This document shows positions 14,750 through 21,921 of a stretch of DNA of 43,376 nucleotides, piece after piece. The stretch is from Bacillota bacterium (GTDB taxonomy: Bacteria; Bacillota; Clostridia; Christensenellales; UMGS416), in assembly GCA_016281935.1 (NCBI GenBank), contig JAEEJN010000104.1, positions 1 through 43,376 of the forward strand, given 5' to 3'. The notes under the pieces are model-generated. The model had not been told where the DNA came from. It searched no databases and saw only the letters and a list, made by a program, of their open reading frames with translations. Every line of letters starts with the position of its first letter. Within the stretch, counting starts at the first letter, position 1. The position numbers were made by a program, and so were the translations under genes.

Positions 14750-16333
14750 CTATTTCCCGCTCGCCCCGTAGTTGGACAGGACACGAGCCGAGGGATCGTC
14801 CACGTCGCAGCCTTCCCAGGAACGGTTCGGCATCCAGAAGTCGACGATCATATCCGACTGTCCGGGATAGTATTTCTCAAAGATCTCCCGGTACAGCAGA
14901 GATTCTTTCGTAAAGGGGCGTGCGTGAACGTAACGCATCCTCTTCTCTTCGAATTCCGCATTCGTGTAGCATGTTTCCGCATAGGCTTTGAGGTCGTCCA
15001 CCATGGAATGACCGACCGCGTCCGAGAACGCCGCCTTCTCCCGCCAGAGGATGGAATCCGGCAGCAGACCAAGGCCTTCGAAAGCATGGCGGAGCAGATA
15101 CTTGCCCTTGCCGTAGCGGTTCACTTTCATCCCCGGATCCAGCTCCATGACATAACGGACAAAAGCCAGATCCCCGAAAGGAACCCTGGCCTCCAGGGAG
15201 TTGACGGAGATGCAGCGGTCCGCGCGCAGCACATCGTACATGTGCAGTTCCCGGATCCGCTTCTCAGCTTCTTCCTGGAAGGCTGCCGGAGAAGGCGCGA
15301 AGTCCGTGTATTTGTACCCGAACAGTTCGTCGGAGATCTCTCCGGTCAGAAGGACGCGGACGTCGGTTGTCTCATGGATCGCTTTGCAGACGAGATACAT
15401 GCCGATGCTGGCCCTGATCGTCGTGATGTCATAGGTCCCCAGAAGGTGGATGACCTCCTCCAGCGAGGCGATGACGTCGTCCGGCGTCATGAAGACTTCC
15501 GTGTGAAGGCTGCCGATATGCGCAGCGACTTCCCGCGCGTATTTCAGGTCAATCGCATCCTCCCGCATCCCGATGGCGAACGTCCGGATCGGCTCACGGC
15601 TCTCCCGTGCGGCAATCGCGCAGACAAGGGAAGAATCCAGACCGCCCGAAAGCAGGAAACCGACCTTGGCGTCGGACACCAGGCGCTTTTTCACGCCTTC
15701 CGTCAGAAGTTTCCGGATCTCGGAACAGGCGGTCTCCAGTCCCTCCCGGCGCACGGTCTCCGGGCTGGAGGGATCGCTGTATCGAACGAATCTTCCGTCC
15801 TTGTAATAATGTCCGGGCGGAAAAGGCATGATCCGGTCCGTCAGTCCGACCAGGTTCTTTGCCTCGCTCGCGAACAGGACCGTACCGTCCGCACGGTACC
15901 CATAGTACAGGGGACGGATCCCGATCGGGTCGCGGGCGGCGATGTATTCTCCCGTTTCACCATCGTAAAGGATGCAGGCGAATTCCGCGTCCAGTTTCGC
16001 GAACATTTCCGTTCCGTACTCGAAATAAAGAGGCAGAAGGATCTCGCAGTCGCTGTCCGACCGGAAAACGTATCCCTTGTTCCTGAGATTCTCCCGTTCC
16101 TTCTCGAATCCGTACAGTTCCCCGTTGCACACGGCGAAACTCCCGTCCAGTTCGAAAGGCTGCATGCCGGACGGTGTCAGGCCCATGATCGACAGTCGGT
16201 GGAAGCCAAGGAGCCCCTTTCCCGTATCGACGATCCTGCTGCAGTCCGGCCCTCTCGAGACCGTACGGGAGAATCCCTCTTTGAAAACGTCAATATCCGC
16301 CGTGCTTCCGCACCAGCCCATGATGGAACACAT
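14750..16333 (-). CDS. asnB: Asparagine synthase (glutamine-hydrolysing)
   Basis: AsnB converts aspartate, ATP and glutamine to asparagine. Cys2 (MCSIMGWCG) is the amidotransferase nucleophile; the C-terminal synthetase domain carries LLSGGLDSSL near residue 230. The length (527) fits the short E. coli type. AGGAGG lies 8 bp before the ATG. A T-box leader with a likely asparagine specifier fills the gap to amt (16344-16582), so expression of this gene, and perhaps those downstream, should rise when tRNA-Asn is uncharged. It ends in TAG, showing that TAG is a normal stop here. Confidence 0.94.
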   Translation of the reverse strand: MCSIMGWCGSTADIDVFKEGFSRTVSRGPDCSRIVDTGKGLLGFHRLSIMGLTPSGMQPFELDGSFAVCNGELYGFEKERENLRNKGYVFRSDSDCEILLPLYFEYGTEMFAKLDAEFACILYDGETGEYIAARDPIGIRPLYYGYRADGTVLFASEAKNLVGLTDRIMPFPPGHYYKDGRFVRYSDPSSPETVRREGLETACSEIRKLLTEGVKKRLVSDAKVGFLLSGGLDSSLVCAIAARESREPIRTFAIGMREDAIDLKYAREVAAHIGSLHTEVFMTPDDVIASLEEVIHLLGTYDITTIRASIGMYLVCKAIHETTDVRVLLTGEISDELFGYKYTDFAPSPAAFQEEAEKRIRELHMYDVLRADRCISVNSLEARVPFGDLAFVRYVMELDPGMKVNRYGKGKYLLRHAFEGLGLLPDSILWREKAAFSDAVGHSMVDDLKAYAETCYTNAEFEEKRMRYVHARPFTKESLLYREIFEKYYPGQSDMIVDFWMPNRSWEGCDVDDPSARVLSNYGASGK

Positions 16334-16343
16334 CTGCGTAACC

Positions 16344-16582
16344 TCCTGTATTCAGTCAGCAATCTATAGGGCAAGTGCTGCGCTCGCGGTGCCACCTATA
16401 TTTTTTCTTCTTGATCCGGGCCTCGGACAAGGCCCTGCCGGCTGACGCGCGGCTCTGCGTCTCACCTACTCGGATCTGCCTTTCGGATCGCGGCTCGAAA
16501 AGGGTTCTTCGCGCGGACCCGCTGCGGGGCTTCCACCATCCCCCGTTCTCTGGAAGCGGGCTGTCCGCGCTACTTTTCTTTT
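16344..16582 (-). promoter_or_regulatory. T-box leader, probably asparagine-specific, upstream of asnB
   Basis: Read on the minus strand the segment has T-box landmarks in order: an AGTA element near 16575, a stem I terminal motif (CCAGAGA, then GGTG), a candidate specifier AAC (Asn) at 16506-16504, a stem III (16418-16423 with 16430-16435), and the T-box sequence GGTGGCACCGCG at 16396-16385. The antiterminator closes by TATAGG (16400-16395) with CCTATA (16370-16365). The UGGC bulge should pair with GCCA of a tRNA with G73, as in tRNA-Asn. No T-run follows, so control may be translational through the AGGAGG of asnB. Confidence 0.82.
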
Positions 16583-16609
16583 CTCTGACGCCTTTGGTCT
16601 GTTTATCTG

Positions 16610-18334
16610 TTACTCGACGTCCTGGAGAGCAGCGTAGCCCTCCTCGCCCGTACGGACCTTGACGACGTTTTCCACGTCATACACGAAGATCTTTCCGTCT
16701 CCGATATGACCCGTATACAGGACTTTCTTTGCCGTTTCGATCACATCCCTGACGGGAATGGCAGACACGACGATGTCCACCTGCACCTTCGGCCTGAGAT
16801 CTGTCTCCACAGCGACGCCGCGGTAGAACTCTGTATGCCCGTTCTGCATGCCGTAGCCCATGACGTGAGACACGGTCATGCCCGTGATGCCCAGTTTCGC
16901 CATGGCGTCCTTCAAAGCATAGAGGCGTTCTTCCTTGAAAATGATCTCGACTTTGGTGAACTTGTGCCCGTCGGAAGGGAAGGCCGGCTCTCTCTTTACG
17001 GGGACGGCTTCTGCCGGCGGAACGGTTCCTGTCACAGCCACAACGGGCTCCCCGGTACCGAATTCAGCGTACTTGTCGACAGCGGGCATGAAGTCCGCAT
17101 AGGCGCTGGGCAGTCCGTGTTCGCTGACGTCCAGGCCGCTCAGTTCGTCTTCCGCATCCGCCCGCAGGAAGTTCAGCTTCTTCAGGAGGAGGAAGAACGA
17201 AAGCATGGTCACACAAGCCCAGACGGCTACGGCTGCGAAGCCGAGGAGCTGGATCCCGAGCTGTGTGAAATCCCCGGTATAAAACAGTCCGCGCAGGCCT
17301 GCAGGAGCTGCAGGATTCGCGAAGAGCCCGACGGCGACCGTACCCCAGACACCGTTCGCGCAGTGGACTCCCACGGCTCCGACGGGGTCGTCGACATGGA
17401 ACTTCAGGTCGAGCATTTCCACGACGACTACGACGAGGACGCCCGCTACGAGTCCGACTGCCGCGGCCCCCACGGCGTCGAAAGCGTCGCATCCCGCGGT
17501 CACGGCGACCAGGCCGGCCAATGCAGCGTTGAGGCACATGGAAACGTCCGGTTTCCCGTTCTTGATCCAGGTATAGACAAGCGTCGTGCAGGTGGCGACG
17601 GAAGGCGCGATCGTCGTCGTGAGGAAGATCGCCGAGAGTTCGGACGGCGTCGTAGCAGCGGCACCGTTGAAACCGTACCAGCCGAGCCACAGAATGAACA
17701 CGCCCAAAGCGCCCAGGGGGATCGAATGTCCGGGGATCGCGTTGACTTTCGTAACTTTTCCGCTGCGGTCGGTCACATATTTCCCGATTCGGGGACCCAG
17801 TACGACCGCACCGATCAGAGCGGCGATGCCGCCCACCATGTGGATGGCGCAGGATCCGGCGTAGTCATGGAATCCGAGCTGACTCAGCCAGCCTCCGCCC
17901 CAGATCCAATGCGCTTCGATGGGATAGATGACGAGGCTGATGACGGCTGAATAGACGCAGTAAGCAGAGAATTTCGTGCGTTCGGCCATGGCGCCCGACA
18001 CGATCGTTGCGGTCGTAGCGCAGAACACGAGGTTGAACACGAAATAACTCGCATCCGTAAAGCCTTCCGCCGGAGACTGTATGAATTCTCCGAAGCGGGT
18101 GAAAAGCTGCAGGTTCGGGACTCCGATAAGCCCGAAGAACGTATCTTCACCCATCATGAGGGTGTAGCCCAGGAGGGAGAAGACCACGGTCCCGATGCAG
18201 AAGTCCATGAGGTTCTTCATGATGATGTTGCCCGCGTTCTTGGCCCGGGTGAAGCCGGTCTCGACCATGGCGAAACCGGCCTGCATCCAGAAAACCAGAG
18301 CGGCACCGATTAGAAACCAGAATTCAACAGACAT
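16610..18334 (-). CDS. amt: Ammonium transporter fused to a PII signalling domain
   Basis: The first part, to about residue 410, is an Amt/MEP/Rh channel with about eleven membrane segments; DYAGSCAIHMVGG holds the conserved Asp and first pore His, and VHCANGVWGT the second. After a linker, about residues 455-574 form a complete PII (GlnB/GlnK) domain (KVEIIFKEERLYALKDAM, GHTEFYRG, RPKVQVDIVV). Gln39 and Lys58 equivalents for ATP/2-oxoglutarate binding are kept, but the Tyr51 equivalent that is uridylylated in enterobacteria is Val. PII normally plugs Amt when nitrogen is sufficient; here the regulator is tethered. It begins 10 bp after glnN, with its ribosome site overlapping the glnN stop. 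Confidence 0.93.
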   Translation of the reverse strand: MSVEFWFLIGAALVFWMQAGFAMVETGFTRAKNAGNIIMKNLMDFCIGTVVFSLLGYTLMMGEDTFFGLIGVPNLQLFTRFGEFIQSPAEGFTDASYFVFNLVFCATTATIVSGAMAERTKFSAYCVYSAVISLVIYPIEAHWIWGGGWLSQLGFHDYAGSCAIHMVGGIAALIGAVVLGPRIGKYVTDRSGKVTKVNAIPGHSIPLGALGVFILWLGWYGFNGAAATTPSELSAIFLTTTIAPSVATCTTLVYTWIKNGKPDVSMCLNAALAGLVAVTAGCDAFDAVGAAAVGLVAGVLVVVVVEMLDLKFHVDDPVGAVGVHCANGVWGTVAVGLFANPAAPAGLRGLFYTGDFTQLGIQLLGFAAVAVWACVTMLSFFLLLKKLNFLRADAEDELSGLDVSEHGLPSAYADFMPAVDKYAEFGTGEPVVAVTGTVPPAEAVPVKREPAFPSDGHKFTKVEIIFKEERLYALKDAMAKLGITGMTVSHVMGYGMQNGHTEFYRGVAVETDLRPKVQVDIVVSAIPVRDVIETAKKVLYTGHIGDGKIFVYDVENVVKVRTGEEGYAALQDVE

Positions 18335-18344
18335 ATGGGCCTCC

Positions 18345-20441
18345 TTACCTGACGCTGAAGAGGATGTCCCCGTAAGTCGGGAAGGGCCAGTAGCTCTTCG
18401 CCGTCAGAAGCTCGGCTTCGTCGCAGGGGATCCTCAGTTCCGTCATCCCGGGAAGCACGGTATCCCTGATGAGAGCGGACTCGTACACGATATCCTCGGT
18501 CATGCCGCATCCCAGGAGGGCCTTCTCCAGATCATTGCTCTTCTCGACGATCTTGTCGGTCAGGGCCGAGAGGCGGGCGATCAGTTCGGACTCATAGGAG
18601 CAGGCGAGGCCCGGGAACGCCGCCTTCTTCGCAGCCATCTGGGCCGCCAGATCCGCCGTGAAGCGGGTGATCGCCGGCGCGATGCGCTTGTGGACCATGT
18701 TGATCATGGTATTCGCTTCGATCACGACGCTCTTGCAGTAGTTCTCCAGCATGATGTCACGTCTGGATCTCAGTTCGTCTTCCGTGAACACGCCCAGGGA
18801 CGTGAGCATGCGGACGTTCTTGGGATCCATGAGATGCGGCATGCAGTCGGCCGTTGTCCTGTAGTTCAGGAGCCCGCGTTCCTGCGTGGCTTCCCGGATC
18901 CACGCCTCGTCATAACCGTTCCCGTTGAAGATGATCCGTCTGTGTTCCCGGATCGTTTCCTTGATCATCTCATGCAGGGCCGTCTCGAAATCTTCCGCCT
19001 GTTCCAGCCTGTCCGCATAGATCCTCAGGCTCTCGGCGACCGCGCTGTTGAGCATGATGTTGGCGCATGCGATGCTGTTGGAGGAGCCCAGCATGCGGAA
19101 CTCGAACTTGTTGCCCGTGAAGGCAAAAGGAGACGTACGGTTGCGGTCCGTCGTATCACGGTTGAACTTGGGCAGGACGTCGACACCGAGCTTCATCTGC
19201 ATGCGCTCGGCTCCCTCGTAGGGCGTATCCGTCTCGATCGCCCGCAGAACGGCATCGAGCTCATCTCCCAGGAAGATGGAGATAACGGCGGGAGGCGCTT
19301 CGTTGGCACCCAGTCTGTGGTCGTTGCCCGCGGTCGCGACAGAGATGCGCAGCAGATCCTGATAATCGTCCACGGCCTTGATGACCGCGCAGAGGAAGAG
19401 CAGGAACTGGGCGTTCTCGTACGGCGTATCCCCGGGAGACAGCAGATTGACGCCGCTGTCGGTCGCGATCGACCAGTTGTTGTGCTTGCCGGAACCGTTC
19501 ACGCCTGCAAAGGGCTTTTCGTGCAGCAGGCAGACGAGTCCGTGCCTCGCGGCGACTTTCTGCATGATCTCCATCGTCAGCTGGTTGTGATCCGTCGCGA
19601 TATTGGTCGTGGTATAGATAGGCGCCAGCTCGTGCTGAGCGGGGGCTACCTCGTTGTGTTCGGTCTTGGCGAGGATCCCGAGCTTCCAGAGTTCATCGTT
19701 CAGATCCTCCATGAAGGCAGCGACGCCGGGCTTGATCACGCCGAAGTAATGATCGTCCAGTTCCTGCCCCTTGGGCGGTTTGGCCCCGAAGAGCGTGCGC
19801 CCGGTGAAGCGCAGATCAGGCCTCTGGTCATACATCTCTTTCGTGATGAGGAAATACTCCTGCTCGGGTCCCACGGAGGAAACGACGCGTTTGGCGCTGT
19901 CGTTGCCGAACAGGCGCAGGATCCGCAGAGCCTGACGGCTCAGGACTTCCATGGATCGGAGCAGAGGCGTCTTCTTGTCCAGCGCATGACCTCCGTAGGA
20001 ACAGAAGGCCGTCGGGATGCAAAGCGTCTTCCCCTTGATGAACGCGTAGGACGTGGGATCCCATGCGGTATAGCCGCGGGCCTCGAAGGTCGCGCGCAGA
20101 CCGCCGGACGGGAAGGAAGAAGCATCCGGCTCGCCTTTGATCAGTTCTTTGCCGGAGAATTCCATGATGACGCTTCCGTCGGGAGCCGGCGCGATGAAGC
20201 TGTCGTGCTTTTCGGCCGTGATCCCGGTCAGCGGCTGGAACCAGTGGGTGAAATGGGTCGCGCCTTTGGCGACCGCCCAGTCCTTCATGGCCTCCGCAAC
20301 GGCATTGGCCACGGTGATGTCGAGTTCTTTCCCCTCGTCGATTGTTTTTCTCAGGGATGCATACACGTCGGCGGACAGTGTGGCCCGCATGACACGGTCA
20401 TCGAAGACCTGGCTTCCGAAATAGTCCGATACAGTACTCAT
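18345..20441 (-). CDS. glnN: Glutamine synthetase, type III
   Basis: GSIII joins ammonia to glutamate using ATP. The 698-residue length is typical of type III, far longer than GSI. Family segments seen are [27 protein letters not shown] and [22 protein letters not shown] precedes the ATG. This is the first gene of the long leftward unit and is followed after 10 bp by the amt-PII fusion, so uptake and capture of ammonium are made together. Its leader (20442-20597) carries two ANTAR-type hexaloop hairpins and a terminator, pointing to antitermination control. Confidence 0.95.
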   Translation of the reverse strand: MSTVSDYFGSQVFDDRVMRATLSADVYASLRKTIDEGKELDITVANAVAEAMKDWAVAKGATHFTHWFQPLTGITAEKHDSFIAPAPDGSVIMEFSGKELIKGEPDASSFPSGGLRATFEARGYTAWDPTSYAFIKGKTLCIPTAFCSYGGHALDKKTPLLRSMEVLSRQALRILRLFGNDSAKRVVSSVGPEQEYFLITKEMYDQRPDLRFTGRTLFGAKPPKGQELDDHYFGVIKPGVAAFMEDLNDELWKLGILAKTEHNEVAPAQHELAPIYTTTNIATDHNQLTMEIMQKVAARHGLVCLLHEKPFAGVNGSGKHNNWSIATDSGVNLLSPGDTPYENAQFLLFLCAVIKAVDDYQDLLRISVATAGNDHRLGANEAPPAVISIFLGDELDAVLRAIETDTPYEGAERMQMKLGVDVLPKFNRDTTDRNRTSPFAFTGNKFEFRMLGSSNSIACANIMLNSAVAESLRIYADRLEQAEDFETALHEMIKETIREHRRIIFNGNGYDEAWIREATQERGLLNYRTTADCMPHLMDPKNVRMLTSLGVFTEDELRSRRDIMLENYCKSVVIEANTMINMVHKRIAPAITRFTADLAAQMAAKKAAFPGLACSYESELIARLSALTDKIVEKSNDLEKALLGCGMTEDIVYESALIRDTVLPGMTELRIPCDEAELLTAKSYWPFPTYGDILFSVR

Positions 20442-20455
20442 TTGGGTTCTCCTTG

Positions 20456-20514
20456 AAAAAAATAATTAAAGGCAAAGACAGCTTTCGTACGATACAAAAG
20501 ACGCCTTTGCCTTT
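20456..20514 (-). terminator. Leader terminator in front of glnN
   Basis: On the minus strand a 10-bp outer stem (20514-20505 with 20477-20468) and an 8-bp inner stem (20500-20493 with 20489-20482) are followed by AATTATTTTTTT just before the glnN ribosome site. Its 5' arm is the same sequence used by hexaloop hairpin P2 (20496-20515), so the two folds exclude each other. Confidence 0.75.
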
Positions 20515-20515
20515 T
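20496..20515 (-). promoter_or_regulatory. ANTAR-type hexaloop hairpin P2 in the glnN leader
   Basis: On the minus strand AAAAGGC pairs with GTCTTTT (7 bp, one G-U) around the loop AAAGGC. A at loop position 1 and G at position 4 match the known ANTAR antiterminator signature. The hairpin covers the 5' arm of the leader terminator, as P2 does in known EutV/NasR-type targets. Confidence 0.75.
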
Positions 20516-20528
20516 TATTCATCCTGCG

Positions 20529-20557
20529 GCCCATTCTCCCGGAAAAGGAGAAAGGGC
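20529..20557 (-). promoter_or_regulatory. Alternative stem in the glnN leader
   Basis: TTCTCC/GGAGAA and GCCC/GGGC arms form a 10-bp stem with one U-U mismatch and a 7-nt loop. It uses bases of the 3' arm of the hairpin at 20552-20588 and so would exclude it while leaving the hexaloop hairpin at 20577-20594 free. Confidence 0.45.
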
Positions 20558-20588
20558 GTCCCCGAGTCCGAAACTCGAAGACGCCCTT
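20552..20588 (-). promoter_or_regulatory. Strong competing hairpin in the glnN leader
   Basis: A 9-bp outer stem (20580-20588 with 20552-20560) and a 5-bp inner stem (20573-20577 with 20563-20567) lie just after the transcription start. It overlaps the loop and 3' arm of hexaloop hairpin P1, so only one of the two can form. The tract after it is pyrimidine-rich but a poor terminator T-run. Confidence 0.6.
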
Positions 20589-20594
20589 GCCTTC
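20577..20594 (-). promoter_or_regulatory. ANTAR-type hexaloop hairpin P1 in the glnN leader
   Basis: On the minus strand GAAGGC pairs with GTCTTC (6 bp, one G-U) around the loop AAGGGC, again with A1 and G4. It begins within a few bases of the expected transcription start and lies about 60 nt before P2, giving the tandem P1-P2 order of ANTAR targets. Confidence 0.7.
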
Positions 20595-20603
20595 ACGAAC
20601 GGG

Positions 20604-20632
20604 ATTATACTTCATGGTTTTGCTGCTGTCAA
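20604..20632 (-). promoter_or_regulatory. Promoter of the glnN unit
   Basis: A perfect consensus promoter on the minus strand: TTGACA (20632-20627), 17-bp spacer, TATAAT (20609-20604). Transcription should begin near 20597, giving a leader of about 155 nt before the glnN ATG. Confidence 0.9.
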
Positions 20633-20706
20633 CCCCCTTTTTTTGCAATTTTGAAACTGCATCCTGCATATTCTTGCTTTGTCAGACCTGAAATCTGTAA
20701 TTTTGC

Positions 20707-20735
20707 TTGACAGGTTGCAGGAACGGCATTATAAT
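20707..20735 (+). promoter_or_regulatory. Promoter of the glt unit
   Basis: A perfect consensus promoter: TTGACA (20707-20712), 17-bp spacer, TATAAT (20730-20735). Transcription should begin near 20742, about 85 nt before the first glt start codon. It is divergent from the equally perfect glnN promoter about 75 bp away. Confidence 0.9.
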
Positions 20736-20742
20736 CGCTGCA

Positions 20743-20762
20743 GATGAGCAAAGGCGTTCATT
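20743..20762 (+). promoter_or_regulatory. ANTAR-type hexaloop hairpin in the glt leader
   Basis: GATGAGC pairs with GTTCATT (7 bp, two G-U) around the loop AAAGGC, the same six-base loop, with A1 and G4, as P2 of glnN. It overlaps the 5' arm of the leader terminator at 20750-20800, so its formation would prevent termination. I could not find a second hexaloop hairpin on this side. Confidence 0.65.
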
Positions 20763-20800
20763 CCATGCGGCTGCACCGCGCGGAAATGAGCGCCTTTTTT
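20750..20800 (+). terminator. Leader terminator in front of the glt genes
   Basis: A long imperfect stem (20750-20764 with 20782-20797) capped by GCGG/CCGC is followed by TTTTTT (20795-20800). It lies between the promoter and the first gene, the arrangement of transcription attenuation. Confidence 0.8.
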
Positions 20801-20826
20801 GATTTTCCCCGAAAGGAAAGGATCCC

Positions 20827-21921
20827 ATGATGAGAGAAGGTCTGATCCGCATCCCCTCCGGATGTGCGATCGCAGCTGTCATATCCCGGAGCGGAGAAAG
20901 GATGTCCGGAGACCTGATCGTGAAGGCCATGCGGCCCATGCACGACAGGAGCAACGGACTGGGCGGCGGCTTCGCAGGCTACGGTATCTATCCGGAATAT
21001 AAAGATTATTACGCCCTGCATCTGTTCTTCGACAGCCGCACCGTACGCAAAGAATGCGAGGCATTCCTGAAGGAATACTTCGAGATCGTCGGATCCGAGG
21101 TGATCCCTACGAGGAAGATACCCGAGATCACGGACGAGCCGATCATATGGAGGTATTTCGTGGCACCCCTTCAGTCCATGCTCGCAAGCTTGCAGCTGGA
21201 TGAAAAGGAACTGGTTGCCCGCACCGTCATGCGGATCAACACCTCGATGGACGGCGCCTATGTGTTCTCCAGCGGAAAGAACATGGGGACTTTCAAAGCG
21301 GTGGGCTTCCCCGAAGATGTCGGCGTTTTCTACCGTCTTGAGGAATATGCGGGCTATTCCTGGACAGCGCACGGCCGTTATCCCACGAATACTCCGGGAT
21401 GGTGGGGCGGCGCCCATCCCTTCACGCTGCTCGATTATTCCGTCGTTCACAACGGTGAGATATCCTCTTACGACGCCAACCGCCGTTTCATCGAGATGTT
21501 CGGATACAAGTGCACGCTGCAGACGGACACGGAAGTCATCACCTACATTCTGGACTATCTCGTACGTGTTCAGGGCCTGACCCTGACGGAGGCTGCGAAC
21601 GTCATCGCGGCTCCGTTCTGGAGTACGATCAATGCGGAAAAGGATGAAGAAGCCAGAAAACGCCATGCCTATCTGCGCACCGTCTTCCCCAGTCTGCTCG
21701 TGACCGGCCCCTTCTCGATCGTCCTCGGCTTCACAGGCGGGATCATGGCCCTCAACGACCGTCTCAAGCTCCGTTCCATGGTCGTGGGAGAAAAAGGCGA
21801 CCGAGTCTACATCGCGAGCGAAGAAGCATCCATCCGCACGATGGCTCCGGACGCAGAGAACGTCTGGGCTCCCGCCGGTGGCGAGCCCGTGATCATAAGG
21901 GTCGAGGAAGGAAGGTACTGA
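20827..21921 (+). CDS. Glutamate synthase, glutaminase domain (stand-alone polypeptide)
   Basis: This 364-residue protein corresponds to the class II amidotransferase domain at the N-terminus of large glutamate synthases; it releases ammonia from glutamine for the FMN subunit encoded next. The nucleophile is probably Cys13 in IPSGCAI, so a 12-residue propeptide must be removed. The segments WTAHGRYPTN, VVHNGEISSYDAN and LQTDTEVITYILD match the glutamine-binding pocket. AAAGGAAAGGA precedes the paired ATGATG start. Its stop overlaps the next start (TGATG). It is the first gene of the glt unit, behind an attenuator leader. Confidence 0.88.
   Translation: MMREGLIRIPSGCAIAAVISRSGERMSGDLIVKAMRPMHDRSNGLGGGFAGYGIYPEYKDYYALHLFFDSRTVRKECEAFLKEYFEIVGSEVIPTRKIPEITDEPIIWRYFVAPLQSMLASLQLDEKELVARTVMRINTSMDGAYVFSSGKNMGTFKAVGFPEDVGVFYRLEEYAGYSWTAHGRYPTNTPGWWGGAHPFTLLDYSVVHNGEISSYDANRRFIEMFGYKCTLQTDTEVITYILDYLVRVQGLTLTEAANVIAAPFWSTINAEKDEEARKRHAYLRTVFPSLLVTGPFSIVLGFTGGIMALNDRLKLRSMVVGEKGDRVYIASEEASIRTMAPDAENVWAPAGGEPVIIRVEEGRY

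Noticed and set aside
20256-20274. Hairpin with CAAAGGC loop inside glnN
   Set aside because: It lies in coding sequence, its loop is seven bases rather than six, and no terminator overlaps it. The glnN protein sequence there explains the bases.
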